Source: Zoogloea sp044344315 (lineage in GTDB: Bacteria; Pseudomonadota; Gammaproteobacteria; Burkholderiales; Rhodocyclaceae). Taken from it: a DNA stretch of 64,000 nt. The position numbers and the translations under genes were made by a program. The stretch covers positions 1-64,000 of the forward strand of contig NZ_JBIJDC010000003.1 of the NCBI RefSeq assembly GCF_044344315.1, written 5' to 3'. Of this stretch, positions 1 to 8,475 are shown piece by piece. Under the pieces are notes generated by a model that was not told the DNA's origin, ran no database searches, and worked only from the letters and a program-made list of their open reading frames with translations. The first letter of the stretch is position 1, and each line of letters starts with the position of its first letter.

Positions 1-564
1 TCAAAACGGGATTGGGAAGCCAATTCCGGGAATGAAGTCATGAGAAATCAAATAGCGAGAGACCCGGCTGGCGGGGCTTCTCGGAGTTTTGCATCGGCCT
101 GTTAGCGGATCGCCCTTGGTGAACTCGATTCCCGCCCGCAATGCGTCTGACCTTCCCAAGGCTACCGAGGTGGCACCTGTATCGACCAGAAAACGCACTT
201 CGACGCCGTTGACTGCCCCCACCACGTTAAAGTGCCCGCGGCTGTCCCCATGAATAACGATGGATGGACTTCCGGCGCCCGCGGGCGTTGCAACGCTGAC
301 CGCGTGCTCGCCGACCACCAGCCTGTGACGCCGGCCATCGAACTCGAGAGTTGCACCCTGTCCGTCAACTGCAATAACGCGGACACCCTCTGCCGTCGTG
401 CTTCCCACTCCGGCACTGCGCGGCGCGCCGTTGTTGATGACAAGGAGCGCTTTTCCGGGGAAGACGCCGGCAAGGGCGACCTCGGTGGCCAATGCGGGAT
501 TGACCCCACAAGCCAGGATCAGACCGATAAACTGAAAGCAGCGAAAAAAACGGAAACCCGACAT
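1..564 (-). CDS. Retropepsin-like clan AA aspartic protease, aberrant C-terminus
   Basis: 187 aa from the ATG at 562-564. Residues 1-26 look like a Sec signal peptide, so the protein should be periplasmic. An N-terminal beta-rich region is followed by the retropepsin motif LVDTGAT with catalytic Asp128, as in single-domain bacterial aspartic proteases of the TIGR02281 type, which work as dimers. In that family the Asp motif is followed by a conserved TANG-like flap segment and a C-terminal LLG motif. Here neither follows: after about residue 156 the sequence becomes family-unlike and stops at 1-3. That suggests truncation or a frameshift, so it may be a pseudogene. An in-frame ATG at 580-582 is an alternative start. 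The start codon overlaps that of the divergent amidotransferase. Confidence 0.6.
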   Translation of the reverse strand: MSGFRFFRCFQFIGLILACGVNPALATEVALAGVFPGKALLVINNGAPRSAGVGSTTAEGVRVIAVDGQGATLEFDGRRHRLVVGEHAVSVATPAGAGSPSIVIHGDSRGHFNVVGAVNGVEVRFLVDTGATSVALGRSDALRAGIEFTKGDPLTGRCKTPRSPASRVSRYLISHDFIPGIGFPIPF

Positions 565-1273
565 GAAACCGATTGCAGTCATTCGCCATAGCCCGACAGA
601 AGGTCCGGGACATTTTGCCACATTCCTCGGACAGCACGCCCTGCCGTGGAACCTGATCCGCATCGACGCGGGAGATTCTGTCCCGGCCTCCCCGGATGAA
701 TTTTCGGGGCTGTGCCTGATGGGTGGGCCGATGAGCGTCAACGACAAGCTGGCGTGGATTCCTCCCCTGCTCACCCTGATCCGACAGATGATGGCGGCTG
801 ATAAGCCGGTCATTGGTCACTGCCTGGGCGGACAACTGATGAGCCGCGCCCTCGGGGGGATAGTGAGCAGTAACCCGGTCAAGGAAATCGGCTGGGCCCC
901 CGTCAGGGTCATCGACTCGCCGCTGGCCAGGGAATGGCTGGGGAACACCCTGGAGTTTGAAAGCTTCCACTGGCACGGGGAGACGTTCTCGATTCCGGAC
1001 GGCGCTACGCGGATCCTGGAAAGTGCAGCGTGCGCCAACCAGGCCTTCGTGCTGGGCAAGCACTTGGGAATGCAGTGCCACGTGGAAATGAAGCGCGAGA
1101 TGATTCAAACCTGGTGCGAGAGCGGAGCCGAAGAAATCAGGGATGCAAACCCTGCCGATTCAGTCCAGACACCCGCAGAGATGGGGATCGACATCGATCG
1201 GCGGCTCTCCGCCCTAAGCCGACATGCCGAATTGCTGTACACAAAATGGATACAGGGGCTCTCGCGCACCTGA
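563..1273 (+). CDS. Class I glutamine amidotransferase-like protein
   Basis: 236 aa stand-alone GATase1 domain of the GMP-synthase-like group (COG0518 type). The nucleophile elbow GHCLGG places the catalytic Cys at about residue 87, and the second motif, HVEM, supplies His173 and Glu175, so the triad looks complete. No synthetase domain is fused. Such proteins hydrolyse glutamine or related gamma-glutamyl substrates and usually lack an assigned pathway. The ATG at 563 overlaps the divergent protease start by two bases, and no clear Shine-Dalgarno sequence precedes it. It converges on the yjfB-like gene across a hairpin. Family assignment is firm; the substrate is unknown. Confidence 0.8.
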   Translation: MKPIAVIRHSPTEGPGHFATFLGQHALPWNLIRIDAGDSVPASPDEFSGLCLMGGPMSVNDKLAWIPPLLTLIRQMMAADKPVIGHCLGGQLMSRALGGIVSSNPVKEIGWAPVRVIDSPLAREWLGNTLEFESFHWHGETFSIPDGATRILESAACANQAFVLGKHLGMQCHVEMKREMIQTWCESGAEEIRDANPADSVQTPAEMGIDIDRRLSALSRHAELLYTKWIQGLSRT

Positions 1274-1285
1274 TACCGGAAAGAG

Positions 1286-1313
1286 AAAGCGCCAGCCTTT
1301 TCAGGCCGGCGCT
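1286..1313. terminator. Hairpin between convergent genes
   Basis: An inverted repeat (AAGCGCC-AGCC pairing with GGCC-GGCGCTT around a TTTTCA loop) lies between the plus-strand amidotransferase and the minus-strand yjfB-like gene. No long T-tract follows on either strand, so bidirectional termination is an inference from its position. Confidence 0.5.
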
Positions 1314-1341
1314 TCAGCAGACAAAGTCAACACGAACCCGT

Positions 1342-1530
1342 TCAGGCGTAGGTATCGACAGACCGACCCATCGTCGCCGCAGGGTCAGGCAAGGAGGCGG
1401 GTTGCGGCAGGGATGCAATCATCTGTGCCGCCGCAGCCTGCTGCTGATCAAGCGACTTGCGTAGCATCGCAACAGAAACGGCATCCTGGGTTTGAACCTG
1501 GGAAGTGGATGCAACCGACGAGATGTTCAT
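1342..1530 (-). CDS. YjfB-type putative motility protein
   Basis: 62 aa. It opens MNISSVAS, has a Gln/Ala-rich helical middle (residues 25-40) and a short C-terminal tail. This is the layout of the YjfB_motility family (PF14070), small proteins found near flagellar genes or expressed with the SigD motility regulon in Bacillus. The molecular role is not established. The ATG lies 3 bp after the yajQ stop, and an AGGGA-like ribosome site sits inside the yajQ 3' end, so the two are probably co-translated. No flagellar gene is in the window. Confidence 0.72.
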   Translation of the reverse strand: MNISSVASTSQVQTQDAVSVAMLRKSLDQQQAAAAQMIASLPQPASLPDPAATMGRSVDTYA

Positions 1531-1533
1531 TTT

Positions 1534-2019
1534 TCAGTCCCTGAAATTGCCGTACTGCAGCGGAAAGTCAGTGATGTCCTTGCGTACCAACGCAATGCAC
1601 TCCTGAAGAAGATCCCGCTTGGCACCGGAAACCCGCACCGCCTCACCCTGGATGGACGCCTGAACCTTGAGTTTGCTGTCCTTGATGAGCTTGACGATCC
1701 TCTTGGATTGCTCCTGTTCGATCCCGACCCGAACGGTGAGTTCCTGCTTCACCTTGTTGCCACTCACCTTTTGTACGTCGCCATGCTTCAGGCAGCGCAC
1801 ATCGATCTTCTTGGCGGTCATTTCGGGCAGCAGGATCGCCAGCATCTGCTCGAGCTGGAAATCACTGTCCGCATGCAGCGTCAGCAACTTCTCAGCCTGC
1901 TCAACCCGGGCATCACTCCCCTTGAAGTCGTAACGCCCGGTGATCTTGCGGTTCGCCCCTTCAACAGCGTTGCGCAATGCAACCATATCGACTTCGGACG
2001 TAATGTCGAATGACGGCAT
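1534..2019 (-). CDS. yajQ: YajQ-family nucleotide-binding protein
   Basis: 161 aa, full length for the family (DUF520). It starts MPSFDITSEVD and has the two ferredoxin-like halves typical of YajQ, including the conserved segment ITGRYDFKGSDA. Members bind cyclic di-GMP in Xanthomonas and Pseudomonas, where they act with a transcription factor; older work reports nucleotide or RNA binding in E. coli. It lies 13 bp after ppnP and 3 bp before the yjfB-like gene in the arg operon direction. Identity is firm; c-di-GMP binding here is inferred from homologues. Confidence 0.92.
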   Translation of the reverse strand: MPSFDITSEVDMVALRNAVEGANRKITGRYDFKGSDARVEQAEKLLTLHADSDFQLEQMLAILLPEMTAKKIDVRCLKHGDVQKVSGNKVKQELTVRVGIEQEQSKRIVKLIKDSKLKVQASIQGEAVRVSGAKRDLLQECIALVRKDITDFPLQYGNFRD

Positions 2020-2032
2020 GGCTGTCTCCCGA

Positions 2033-2356
2033 TCAGGCGAAATGGCAGACGTAGTGATAGGCGTCGCCGCTCACTTCGATATCGAAGCTGGAGTCGCCCG
2101 GCACAGTGAAGGACTCGCCCGCACCATAGCTCTTCCACTCGGATTCGCCCTTCAGGCGAACGCGGCAGTTGCCAGCCACGCCTTCCATGATCTCGGGAAC
2201 ACCCGTGTTGAAGGTCAGGGTGGAGGGGAGAATGACGCCCACGGACTTGCGCACACCATCCGCCAGAATGACCGTGTGGCTGACGCACTTACCGTCGAAA
2301 TAAACGTTGGCTTTCTTGACGACGGACACGCCGTCAAACTGAATTTCCTGAGTCAT
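2033..2356 (-). CDS. ppnP: Pyrimidine/purine nucleoside phosphorylase PpnP
   Basis: 107 aa from ATG 2354-2356, chosen over an upstream in-frame start because AGGAAG lies about 10 bases before it and homologues begin at this point. It is a single cupin domain of the PpnP/YaiE (DUF1255) family, with the family ending SFDIEVSGDAYHYVCHF. Homologues phosphorolyse several nucleosides to a base plus ribose-1-phosphate. It sits between DUF2788 and yajQ with gaps of 20 and 13 bp, consistent with one transcript. Confidence 0.9.
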   Translation of the reverse strand: MTQEIQFDGVSVVKKANVYFDGKCVSHTVILADGVRKSVGVILPSTLTFNTGVPEIMEGVAGNCRVRLKGESEWKSYGAGESFTVPGDSSFDIEVSGDAYHYVCHFA

Positions 2357-2376
2357 GTTCAGATCACTTCCTAAAT

Positions 2377-2610
2377 TCATTCGATGCCCAGCATACGCTG
2401 GATGATGCCCTTCGCCATAAAACCGATAAAGCCGACACCGAGCCCTACGAACATCCAGATCGCACCATACTTGCCCGCCTTGGACTCCCAGGCGAGCTGT
2501 CCGATGATGAAGACCATATAGATGATCAGGCCACCGACGCAGACCTGGAGGGAAATCTCCTCGAATTCTGCGACAGTGAGCCCAAAAAAGAGGGGCGCGG
2601 TGGGATCCAT
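2377..2610 (-). CDS. DUF2788 small inner-membrane protein
   Basis: 77 aa, matching the DUF2788 family common in Betaproteobacteria. It has two predicted membrane helices, at about residues 21-40 and 50-68, and starts MDPTAPLFFGLTVAEFEE. No function is known. It begins 9 bp after the argG stop and ends 20 bp before ppnP, so it is likely transcribed with argG. Confidence 0.8.
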   Translation of the reverse strand: MDPTAPLFFGLTVAEFEEISLQVCVGGLIIYMVFIIGQLAWESKAGKYGAIWMFVGLGVGFIGFMAKGIIQRMLGIE

Positions 2611-2619
2611 GCCGGTCTG

Positions 2620-3849
2620 TCAGCTCCGCTTGTTGCGGGCGTTTGCAGCAATCCGCATGCGCAGGGCGTTGAGGCGGATAAAACCGTGGGCGTCCTTCTG
2701 GTTGTACGCACCCTGGTCGTCCTCGAAGGTGGCGATGGTCGGGTCAAACAGGGAGTCGGTCTTCGAGTCCCGGGCCACGACAATCACATTTCCCTTGTAC
2801 AGCTTGACACGCACCCAGCCATTCACGGTCTGCTGGGTCTGGTCGATCAATGCCTGCAGGGCCCGGCGCTCGGGCGACCACCAGTAGCCGGTGTAGATCA
2901 TGCTGGCGTAACGGGGCATCAGGTCGTCCTTGAGGTGGGCGACTTCACGGTCCAGGGTGATGGATTCGATGGCACGGTGGGCACGCAGGAGGATGGTGCC
3001 GCCCGGCGTTTCATAACAGCCGCGCGACTTCATACCCACATAGCGGTTCTCAACCAGATCGAGGCGCCCGATACCGTGCTTGCCCCCGAGTTCGTTGAGC
3101 TTGGCCAGCAGCTCATGCGGCTTCATGCGGGTGCCGTTGATCGAGACCAGATCACCCTTCTCGAACTCCAGATCCAGGTACTCGGCAGCATCCGGCGCGG
3201 CCTCGGGAGACACCGTCCAGCGCCACATGGACTCTTCGGCCTCAGCAGCCGGATCTTCCAGGTGACGACCCTCGAAAGAGATGTGCAGGAGGTTGGCATC
3301 CATGGAATACGGAGAGCCACCCTGCTTGTGCTTCATCTCGATGGGAATGCCATTCTTCTCGGCATAGGCCAGCAGCTTCTCGCGGGACAGCAGATCCCAC
3401 TCGCGCCACGGGGCAATGACCTTCACGCCCGGCATCAGGGCATAGTAGCCGAGCTCGAAGCGAACCTGGTCGTTACCCTTGCCGGTCGCACCGTGGGACA
3501 CGGCATCAGCCCCCGTCTGGCGAGCAATGTCGATCTGGCGCTTGGCAATAAGCGGTCGGGCGATGGACGTACCGAGCAAGTACTCACCCTCATACACGGT
3601 GTTGCAGCGGAACATCGGGAACACGAAATCGCGAACGAACTCTTCGCGGAGATCGTCAATGAAGATGTTCTCCGGCTTGATGCCAAACTGCAACGCCTTG
3701 GCCCGGGCCGGCTCCAGCTCTTCGCCCTGGCCTAGGTCGGCCGTGAAGGTGACAACTTCGCACTGATAGGTGTCCTGCAACCACTTGAGGATCACCGAGG
3801 TGTCCAGTCCGCCCGAATAGGCGAGCACCGCCTTCTTTACGTCGCTCAT
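2620..3849 (-). CDS. argG: Argininosuccinate synthase
   Basis: 409 aa, full length. It joins citrulline and aspartate at the expense of ATP to give argininosuccinate. The N-terminus AVLAYSGGLDTSVI is the ATP-pyrophosphatase P-loop (SGGLDTS), and GATGKGNDQVRFE is the citrulline/aspartate-binding region. The start is preceded by a GGAAAGCGGGAC ribosome site. It follows argF by 49 bp, so argD, argF and argG encode three late steps of arginine synthesis in one direction. argH is not in the window. Confidence 0.97.
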   Translation of the reverse strand: MSDVKKAVLAYSGGLDTSVILKWLQDTYQCEVVTFTADLGQGEELEPARAKALQFGIKPENIFIDDLREEFVRDFVFPMFRCNTVYEGEYLLGTSIARPLIAKRQIDIARQTGADAVSHGATGKGNDQVRFELGYYALMPGVKVIAPWREWDLLSREKLLAYAEKNGIPIEMKHKQGGSPYSMDANLLHISFEGRHLEDPAAEAEESMWRWTVSPEAAPDAAEYLDLEFEKGDLVSINGTRMKPHELLAKLNELGGKHGIGRLDLVENRYVGMKSRGCYETPGGTILLRAHRAIESITLDREVAHLKDDLMPRYASMIYTGYWWSPERRALQALIDQTQQTVNGWVRVKLYKGNVIVVARDSKTDSLFDPTIATFEDDQGAYNQKDAHGFIRLNALRMRIAANARNKRS

Positions 3850-3898
3850 GTCCCGCTTTCCGAAAATGAGTAAATGATTCTTAAATCAATAGACTGCG

Positions 3899-4831
3899 TC
3901 AGACGCAGTCGCCGTCGGTCTTGCCGATGAGAAGAAACTCCATCAGCGCCTTTTGTGCATGCAAACGGTTCTCCGCCTCATCCCAAACGACCGACTGGGG
4001 GCCGTCGATGACTTCAGCCGAGACCTCTTCGCCCCGATGAGCAGGCAGGCAGTGCATGAAAACGGCACCAGGATTGGCCACCTTCATCATGTCCTCATCC
4101 ACCTGCCAATCGGCAAAGTCCCGCATCCGCTCTTCGTTCTCGGCCTCGAAACCCATGCTGGTCCAGACGTCAGTGGTCACCAGGTCGGCCCCGCGACACG
4201 CCTCCATGGGGTCGTCAAGCTGAACGAAATTCCCGGTGCCATACAACCCGGCTCGCTCCGGCTCGACCTCGTAACCCGGCGGTGTCGAAACTCGCACCTG
4301 GAAGTCGAGCACCTCGGCCGCCTGCAGCCATGTGTTGCACACATTATTGGAGTCCCCAACCCAAGCCACCGTCTTGCCCTGAATGGGGCCCCGATGCTCG
4401 ATGAAGGTGAAGATGTCAGCGAGAATCTGGCACGGGTGATATTCGTTGGTCAGTCCGTTGATCACGGGCACCCGGGAATATTCTGCAAAGCGCTCTATGA
4501 TCGACTGCTCGAAGGTGCGAATCATGACGATGTCGCTCATCCGGGAGATCACCTGGGCCGCATCCTCCACCGGTTCGCCGCGTCCAAGTTGGGAGTCACG
4601 GGTGTTGAGATAGATTGCCGAGCCACCGAGTTGCTGCATGCCAGCCTCGAACGACAGCCGCGTTCGCGTGCTTGCCTTCTCGAAGATCATCACCAGCGTT
4701 CGATCGAACAGGGGGTGATGGGGCTCGTAGCGCTTGAACCGGTCCTTGATCCAGCGGGTGCGGGAAAAAAGATAGTCGTACTCGGCGCGAGAAAAGTCTT
4801 TGAACTGTAAGTAGTGTCTCGGTGCGTTCAT
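3899..4831 (-). CDS. argF: Ornithine carbamoyltransferase
   Basis: 310 aa, usual length. It condenses ornithine with carbamoyl phosphate to citrulline. The carbamoyl-phosphate loop STRTR is present (in FEKASTRTRLSFE), with HPCQ further on and the ornithine-site HCLPAHRGEEV near the C-terminus. The start lies 15 bp after argD and precedes argG, giving the order of an anabolic arginine operon. No ArgR-type ARG box was recognised upstream of argD. Confidence 0.96.
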   Translation of the reverse strand: MNAPRHYLQFKDFSRAEYDYLFSRTRWIKDRFKRYEPHHPLFDRTLVMIFEKASTRTRLSFEAGMQQLGGSAIYLNTRDSQLGRGEPVEDAAQVISRMSDIVMIRTFEQSIIERFAEYSRVPVINGLTNEYHPCQILADIFTFIEHRGPIQGKTVAWVGDSNNVCNTWLQAAEVLDFQVRVSTPPGYEVEPERAGLYGTGNFVQLDDPMEACRGADLVTTDVWTSMGFEAENEERMRDFADWQVDEDMMKVANPGAVFMHCLPAHRGEEVSAEVIDGPQSVVWDEAENRLHAQKALMEFLLIGKTDGDCV

Positions 4832-4846
4832 GGCACTCGTTCTTGG

Positions 4847-6022
4847 TTATTGTGCTGCGAGAAATTCCCTGATCAGCGCAGCCAGCCCCTCTACCAGCGT
4901 CGCCGCATCTGCAGTGCTGAAATTCAGCGGCGGCAGAAGGCGGACAACCTTGTCCGCGGTCACATTGATCAGAAATCCTGCTTCCAGAGCCTGGGTGACC
5001 AGCGCACCGCAGGAGCGGTCGAGCTCGACACCGATCATCAGGCCAGCCCCACGGATATCCACCACACCGCTCACCCCCTCGAGCGCCTTGGCAAGCGTAC
5101 TGCGAATAAGATCACCGACAACAAGAGCATTGGACAACAAACCCTCTTCCTCAACAACAGCGAGGGTAGCCAAGGCTGCGGCACAGGCCAGCGGGTTGCC
5201 ACCGAAGGTGGAACCGTGATTTCCCGGCTTGAAGGTGCTCGTTGCACGGCCTGCGGCCAGACATGCACCGATCGGCACCCCGGACCCGAGGCCTTTTGCG
5301 AGGGTCATCACATCGGGCTTGATCCCTGCATTCTGATGCCCGAACCATTTTCCGGTACGCCCGATACCGCACTGGACCTCATCGAACATCAAGAGCCACT
5401 GCCGCTCATCGCACAAGGAACGCAAGGCCTGCAGATAAGCCTGATGGGCGACACGAATGCCACCTTCCCCCTGTACGGGCTCAACCAGGATGGCGACGAT
5501 ATCATTCCGACCGGTGACCGCGGCCTGCAGAGCGGCGAGATCATCGAAGGGAACACGCACGAAGCCACTCACAAGGGGCTCGAAACCCACCTGAACCTTC
5601 TTGTTGCCCGTTGCCGAGAGCGTCGCCAGGGTACGTCCGTGAAACGACTGCTCCATGACGACGATCGCTGGCTCAGCAATACCACGGCCATGCCCGTATA
5701 GACGGGCAAGCTTGATGGCTGCTTCATTTGCCTCGGCACCTGAGTTACAGAAAAACACCTCGTCCATGCTCGCCAGTTCGGCCAGCCTGTCAGCGAGTGC
5801 CTCCTGCAGTGGAATGCCGTAAAGATTCGACGTATGGATGACGCGGGCAGCCTGCTCGGAGACCGCCTTCACGAGTTTTGGATGATTATGACCAAGCGTA
5901 GTCACCGCAATGCCGGAGAGCGCGTCGAGATAACGCTTACCCGCCAGATCAAACAGCCAAGAGCCTTCGCCGTGACTAAAGGCCACTGGAAGCCGCCCGT
6001 AGGTGTTCATCAAATGAGACAT
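4847..6022 (-). CDS. argD: Acetylornithine aminotransferase
   Basis: 391 aa, class III PLP-dependent aminotransferase. It interconverts N-acetylornithine and N-acetylglutamate semialdehyde, and may also serve lysine synthesis as succinyl-DAP aminotransferase. FDEVQCGIGRTG contains the PLP-contacting Asp, and the Schiff-base Lys lies in TLAKGLGSGVPIGA. It is the first gene of argD-argF-argG, with about 190 bp of non-coding DNA upstream that also holds the EPS cluster terminator. AGG lies 7 bases before the ATG. Confidence 0.94.
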   Translation of the reverse strand: MSHLMNTYGRLPVAFSHGEGSWLFDLAGKRYLDALSGIAVTTLGHNHPKLVKAVSEQAARVIHTSNLYGIPLQEALADRLAELASMDEVFFCNSGAEANEAAIKLARLYGHGRGIAEPAIVVMEQSFHGRTLATLSATGNKKVQVGFEPLVSGFVRVPFDDLAALQAAVTGRNDIVAILVEPVQGEGGIRVAHQAYLQALRSLCDERQWLLMFDEVQCGIGRTGKWFGHQNAGIKPDVMTLAKGLGSGVPIGACLAAGRATSTFKPGNHGSTFGGNPLACAAALATLAVVEEEGLLSNALVVGDLIRSTLAKALEGVSGVVDIRGAGLMIGVELDRSCGALVTQALEAGFLINVTADKVVRLLPPLNFSTADAATLVEGLAALIREFLAAQ

Positions 6023-6091
6023 GGTAGAACCTAGTTTCGTTGACTGCCCCCATGACCACGGCGCCTGAACACGCCAACGGCCATAAAGGCG

Positions 6092-6115
6092 AAACGGCGA
6101 CTTTCGTCGCCGTTT
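6092..6115 (-). terminator. Perfect hairpin ending the EPS cluster
   Basis: A perfect 10-bp stem (AAACGGCGAC pairing with GTCGCCGTTT) is closed on the minus strand by a GAAA tetraloop of GNRA type. It lies between the last EPS-cluster gene and argD, both on the minus strand. It has the shape of an intrinsic terminator, although the T-run after the stem (TTTCGCCTTTAT) is weak. Confidence 0.65.
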
Positions 6116-6218
6116 GGTACATAAACCTTGTCGAGCATGCTAATCCAAAACCTCAGGATTGTACAGGCGCGCGCCCAGTAGAGCGCCCTGGGGCACGACG
6201 CCGCCGAATCTCCCAGCC

Positions 6219-6959
6219 TTAATCTTCCTTGTCAACCACGGCGGGCGGCGAAGCCGACGGAGCCGCAATCGGCGTCGTTGCCGACTCCTCTGGATTGCTC
6301 TTATCGACAACCACTACCGAGGGCGCATCACGCCATTTTCCAGCACGCTTGAGCTTGTCCCGCAGCCCGGGCAGCGGAAAGCCCAACCGATAGGCCGTAT
6401 GCGCATTTTCCAGCGCTTTGCCGAATTCGCCGGCGTCATAATAGGCAAGACCCAGATTGTAAGCGGCGTTGGCGTTCTTACTTTCACTCACATCAGCCTC
6501 GGCAAGTTTCTCCAGGGCCAGGGCCCTTTGCCCCTGCTTGAGGAGATAATGACCAAAGATCACCTTCACCATCGCATCCCCTGGCTGAAACGTCTCCGCA
6601 CGCATCAGGAAACACTGGACGCTGTGGGACGCGCCGGGCGCCTTCGGTACTTTGAGATTTGATCCGAGCCGAACCATGGATAACAAGGCCCGGTGGTGAT
6701 TCGGAAAGGCCCGGAGGGTATAGCTCAATTCGCCACCAACCGGCCCCGTATTGCCCTTGCGCAGGCTTTCCACATTGGACGTAAAGTGGAACGACTCAAC
6801 GACATTAAGCTCACTCGTTCCAATGGAAGCTCGATAGTCGTAAGGGCCAAAAGAACTCCGAAGACTGCCGCACTCCGGTGGCAGGCCCTGCTGGGCCAAT
6901 GCCGATCCGGCCAGAGCACAGCCAGCGGCAATGTAAAACCAAAGTTCGCGCATCTTCAT
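6219..6959 (-). CDS. Exported TPR protein, last gene of EPS cluster
   Basis: 246 aa with a signal peptide (residues 1-22, ending SALAQ). A central region of helix pairs, including NAAYNLGLAYYDAGEFGKAL, is a clear tetratricopeptide repeat. The C-terminal 40 residues are rich in Pro, Ala and Ser and probably disordered. Proteins of this kind occur at the edge of exosortase A loci, but no enzymatic role is known. It lies 127 bp after the polymerase gene, just before the hairpin at 6092. A periplasmic scaffold in EPS export is a guess from its neighbours. Confidence 0.65.
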   Translation of the reverse strand: MKMRELWFYIAAGCALAGSALAQQGLPPECGSLRSSFGPYDYRASIGTSELNVVESFHFTSNVESLRKGNTGPVGGELSYTLRAFPNHHRALLSMVRLGSNLKVPKAPGASHSVQCFLMRAETFQPGDAMVKVIFGHYLLKQGQRALALEKLAEADVSESKNANAAYNLGLAYYDAGEFGKALENAHTAYRLGFPLPGLRDKLKRAGKWRDAPSVVVVDKSNPEESATTPIAAPSASPPAVVDKED

Positions 6960-7086
6960 GTTTAGTTGTTCCAGGTTTCAGCAGCCGATAGGCTACGCAC
7001 TTCACGACAATGTCGAACTGTTCAAAGAACTTCAAATACCCTCACGCCTCTGCACATCGTCCATCAGAACAAAGCCCCCCAACGCC

Positions 7087-8409
7087 TTATCCGGAAGATG
7101 GAAGATTTACCCGGCGGTTCGATGAAAGCCGCTCGAACTCCTTGGTGGAGGGCATAACCACCTTTCGCGCCTCAGCACGGCGATGAGCAAGCAGGCAGCC
7201 ATGCCCTGCCACAACCATCACCACGATATTGTAGGGCAGATCAAAGTACGCAAGACTGAGGAAGGCTCCCCCCACAGCGTAACCGACCAACGACACCTGG
7301 CACATCCCCGCGAGATTGAAAAGCCACTTGAGTTCCTCGTCGTTTTTTGTCTGCGAGCGCAGACGACCGGCGAGACCGAGAGTGCTCACCCAAATCCCCA
7401 GGAAAAGAAGTAGTCCGATGTAACCGTGCTCTCCAAGAACCTGGAAATAGATGCTGTGGGCAGCGTGGACATCGAGTGGATCGGGAGCGAATGCGGCAAA
7501 CAGTTCTCCGGTGTAGGCCTCAAAGCCGGCACCCGTAATGCGGTGATTCGCCATATTGAAAGCAAACCACCATGCATTGATGCGTCCCATCGCCGACCCG
7601 TCCTGCTCGTATTCTGCGATGGTGGACATGCGCTGCTCCCAAGCGGACGGCATGAAGGCAACAAGCCCGACGCCCGCCAGAACAACGATGATACCCATGG
7701 CGAATTTACGCTCGGATCGCATCCACAAAACCGCCCCCATGGCAACGAGTGCCAACAATGCACCTCTGGACTGGGTACCGAGAGCTGCTGCGGCCGACAG
7801 CACCATCGTCATAACGAGACCCCGTCGTACCCAGATATGCTCAACCACTGTACGGAGGTAATTCATCAGCGGAATCGCCATGATCAGTGCCACGGCAATC
7901 TCGTTGTTCCCCTCGATTAATCCACCCGGAGGCCCCCATACGCGCGCATTCCCCCCCGTAGAAATCGTGAAGAAGCCGCCCTTCCAACCATAGAAGCCGA
8001 GTGAAACCACGTTAACCCAAATGAACAACTCGATATGCCGTCGCTCTTTTATTGCAGCAAAAGCGATCAGGGTCATTAGTTGAATTTTTATGACCTTCTT
8101 GAGCTGAACAAAGGACTCCCCGGGATAGTAGGCTGCAGCACTGCTGATGCACATCCAAAGCACAAAAAGCACCAGGAGAATCACTGCCTTCTCCTTTGGA
8201 AGCTTGAGATCATCTTTGGAAATGATCAACGACATCAAGGCTGCCACCGCCGCTATGGCAGCAAACGGAAAATCCCCCGCAAAACCATACGTCAGCCTGT
8301 GCGGATTCATCACGCTGATCCAGGTCCACAGATTGACAGCTACGTAGGTGTGGCGGAACGCGGAAGGCAGAACGCCCAGCACCAACAGGACGATCAGCAA
8401 GTCACGCAT
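7087..8409 (-). CDS. Exosortase A-associated O-antigen ligase-like polymerase
   Basis: 440 aa multi-pass membrane protein of the Wzy/WaaL (O-antigen ligase) superfamily, close to the exosortase A-associated ligase family TIGR03097. About ten hydrophobic segments are visible, with the characteristic large periplasmic loop (about residues 265-330) containing MGRINAWWFAFNMA and HAAHSIYFQVLGEHGYIG. Its likely job is polymerising repeat units or transferring glycan at the periplasmic face. It follows the second deacetylase by 66 bp. Polymerase and ligase cannot be told apart by sequence alone. Confidence 0.82.
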   Translation of the reverse strand: MRDLLIVLLVLGVLPSAFRHTYVAVNLWTWISVMNPHRLTYGFAGDFPFAAIAAVAALMSLIISKDDLKLPKEKAVILLVLFVLWMCISSAAAYYPGESFVQLKKVIKIQLMTLIAFAAIKERRHIELFIWVNVVSLGFYGWKGGFFTISTGGNARVWGPPGGLIEGNNEIAVALIMAIPLMNYLRTVVEHIWVRRGLVMTMVLSAAAALGTQSRGALLALVAMGAVLWMRSERKFAMGIIVVLAGVGLVAFMPSAWEQRMSTIAEYEQDGSAMGRINAWWFAFNMANHRITGAGFEAYTGELFAAFAPDPLDVHAAHSIYFQVLGEHGYIGLLLFLGIWVSTLGLAGRLRSQTKNDEELKWLFNLAGMCQVSLVGYAVGGAFLSLAYFDLPYNIVVMVVAGHGCLLAHRRAEARKVVMPSTKEFERLSSNRRVNLPSSG

Positions 8410-8475
8410 TGGAGTCCCCCGAATCGATCATATGCGTCAAGAGTGACGGCTTGGATGCGCTGCAAAAGTGGACAC

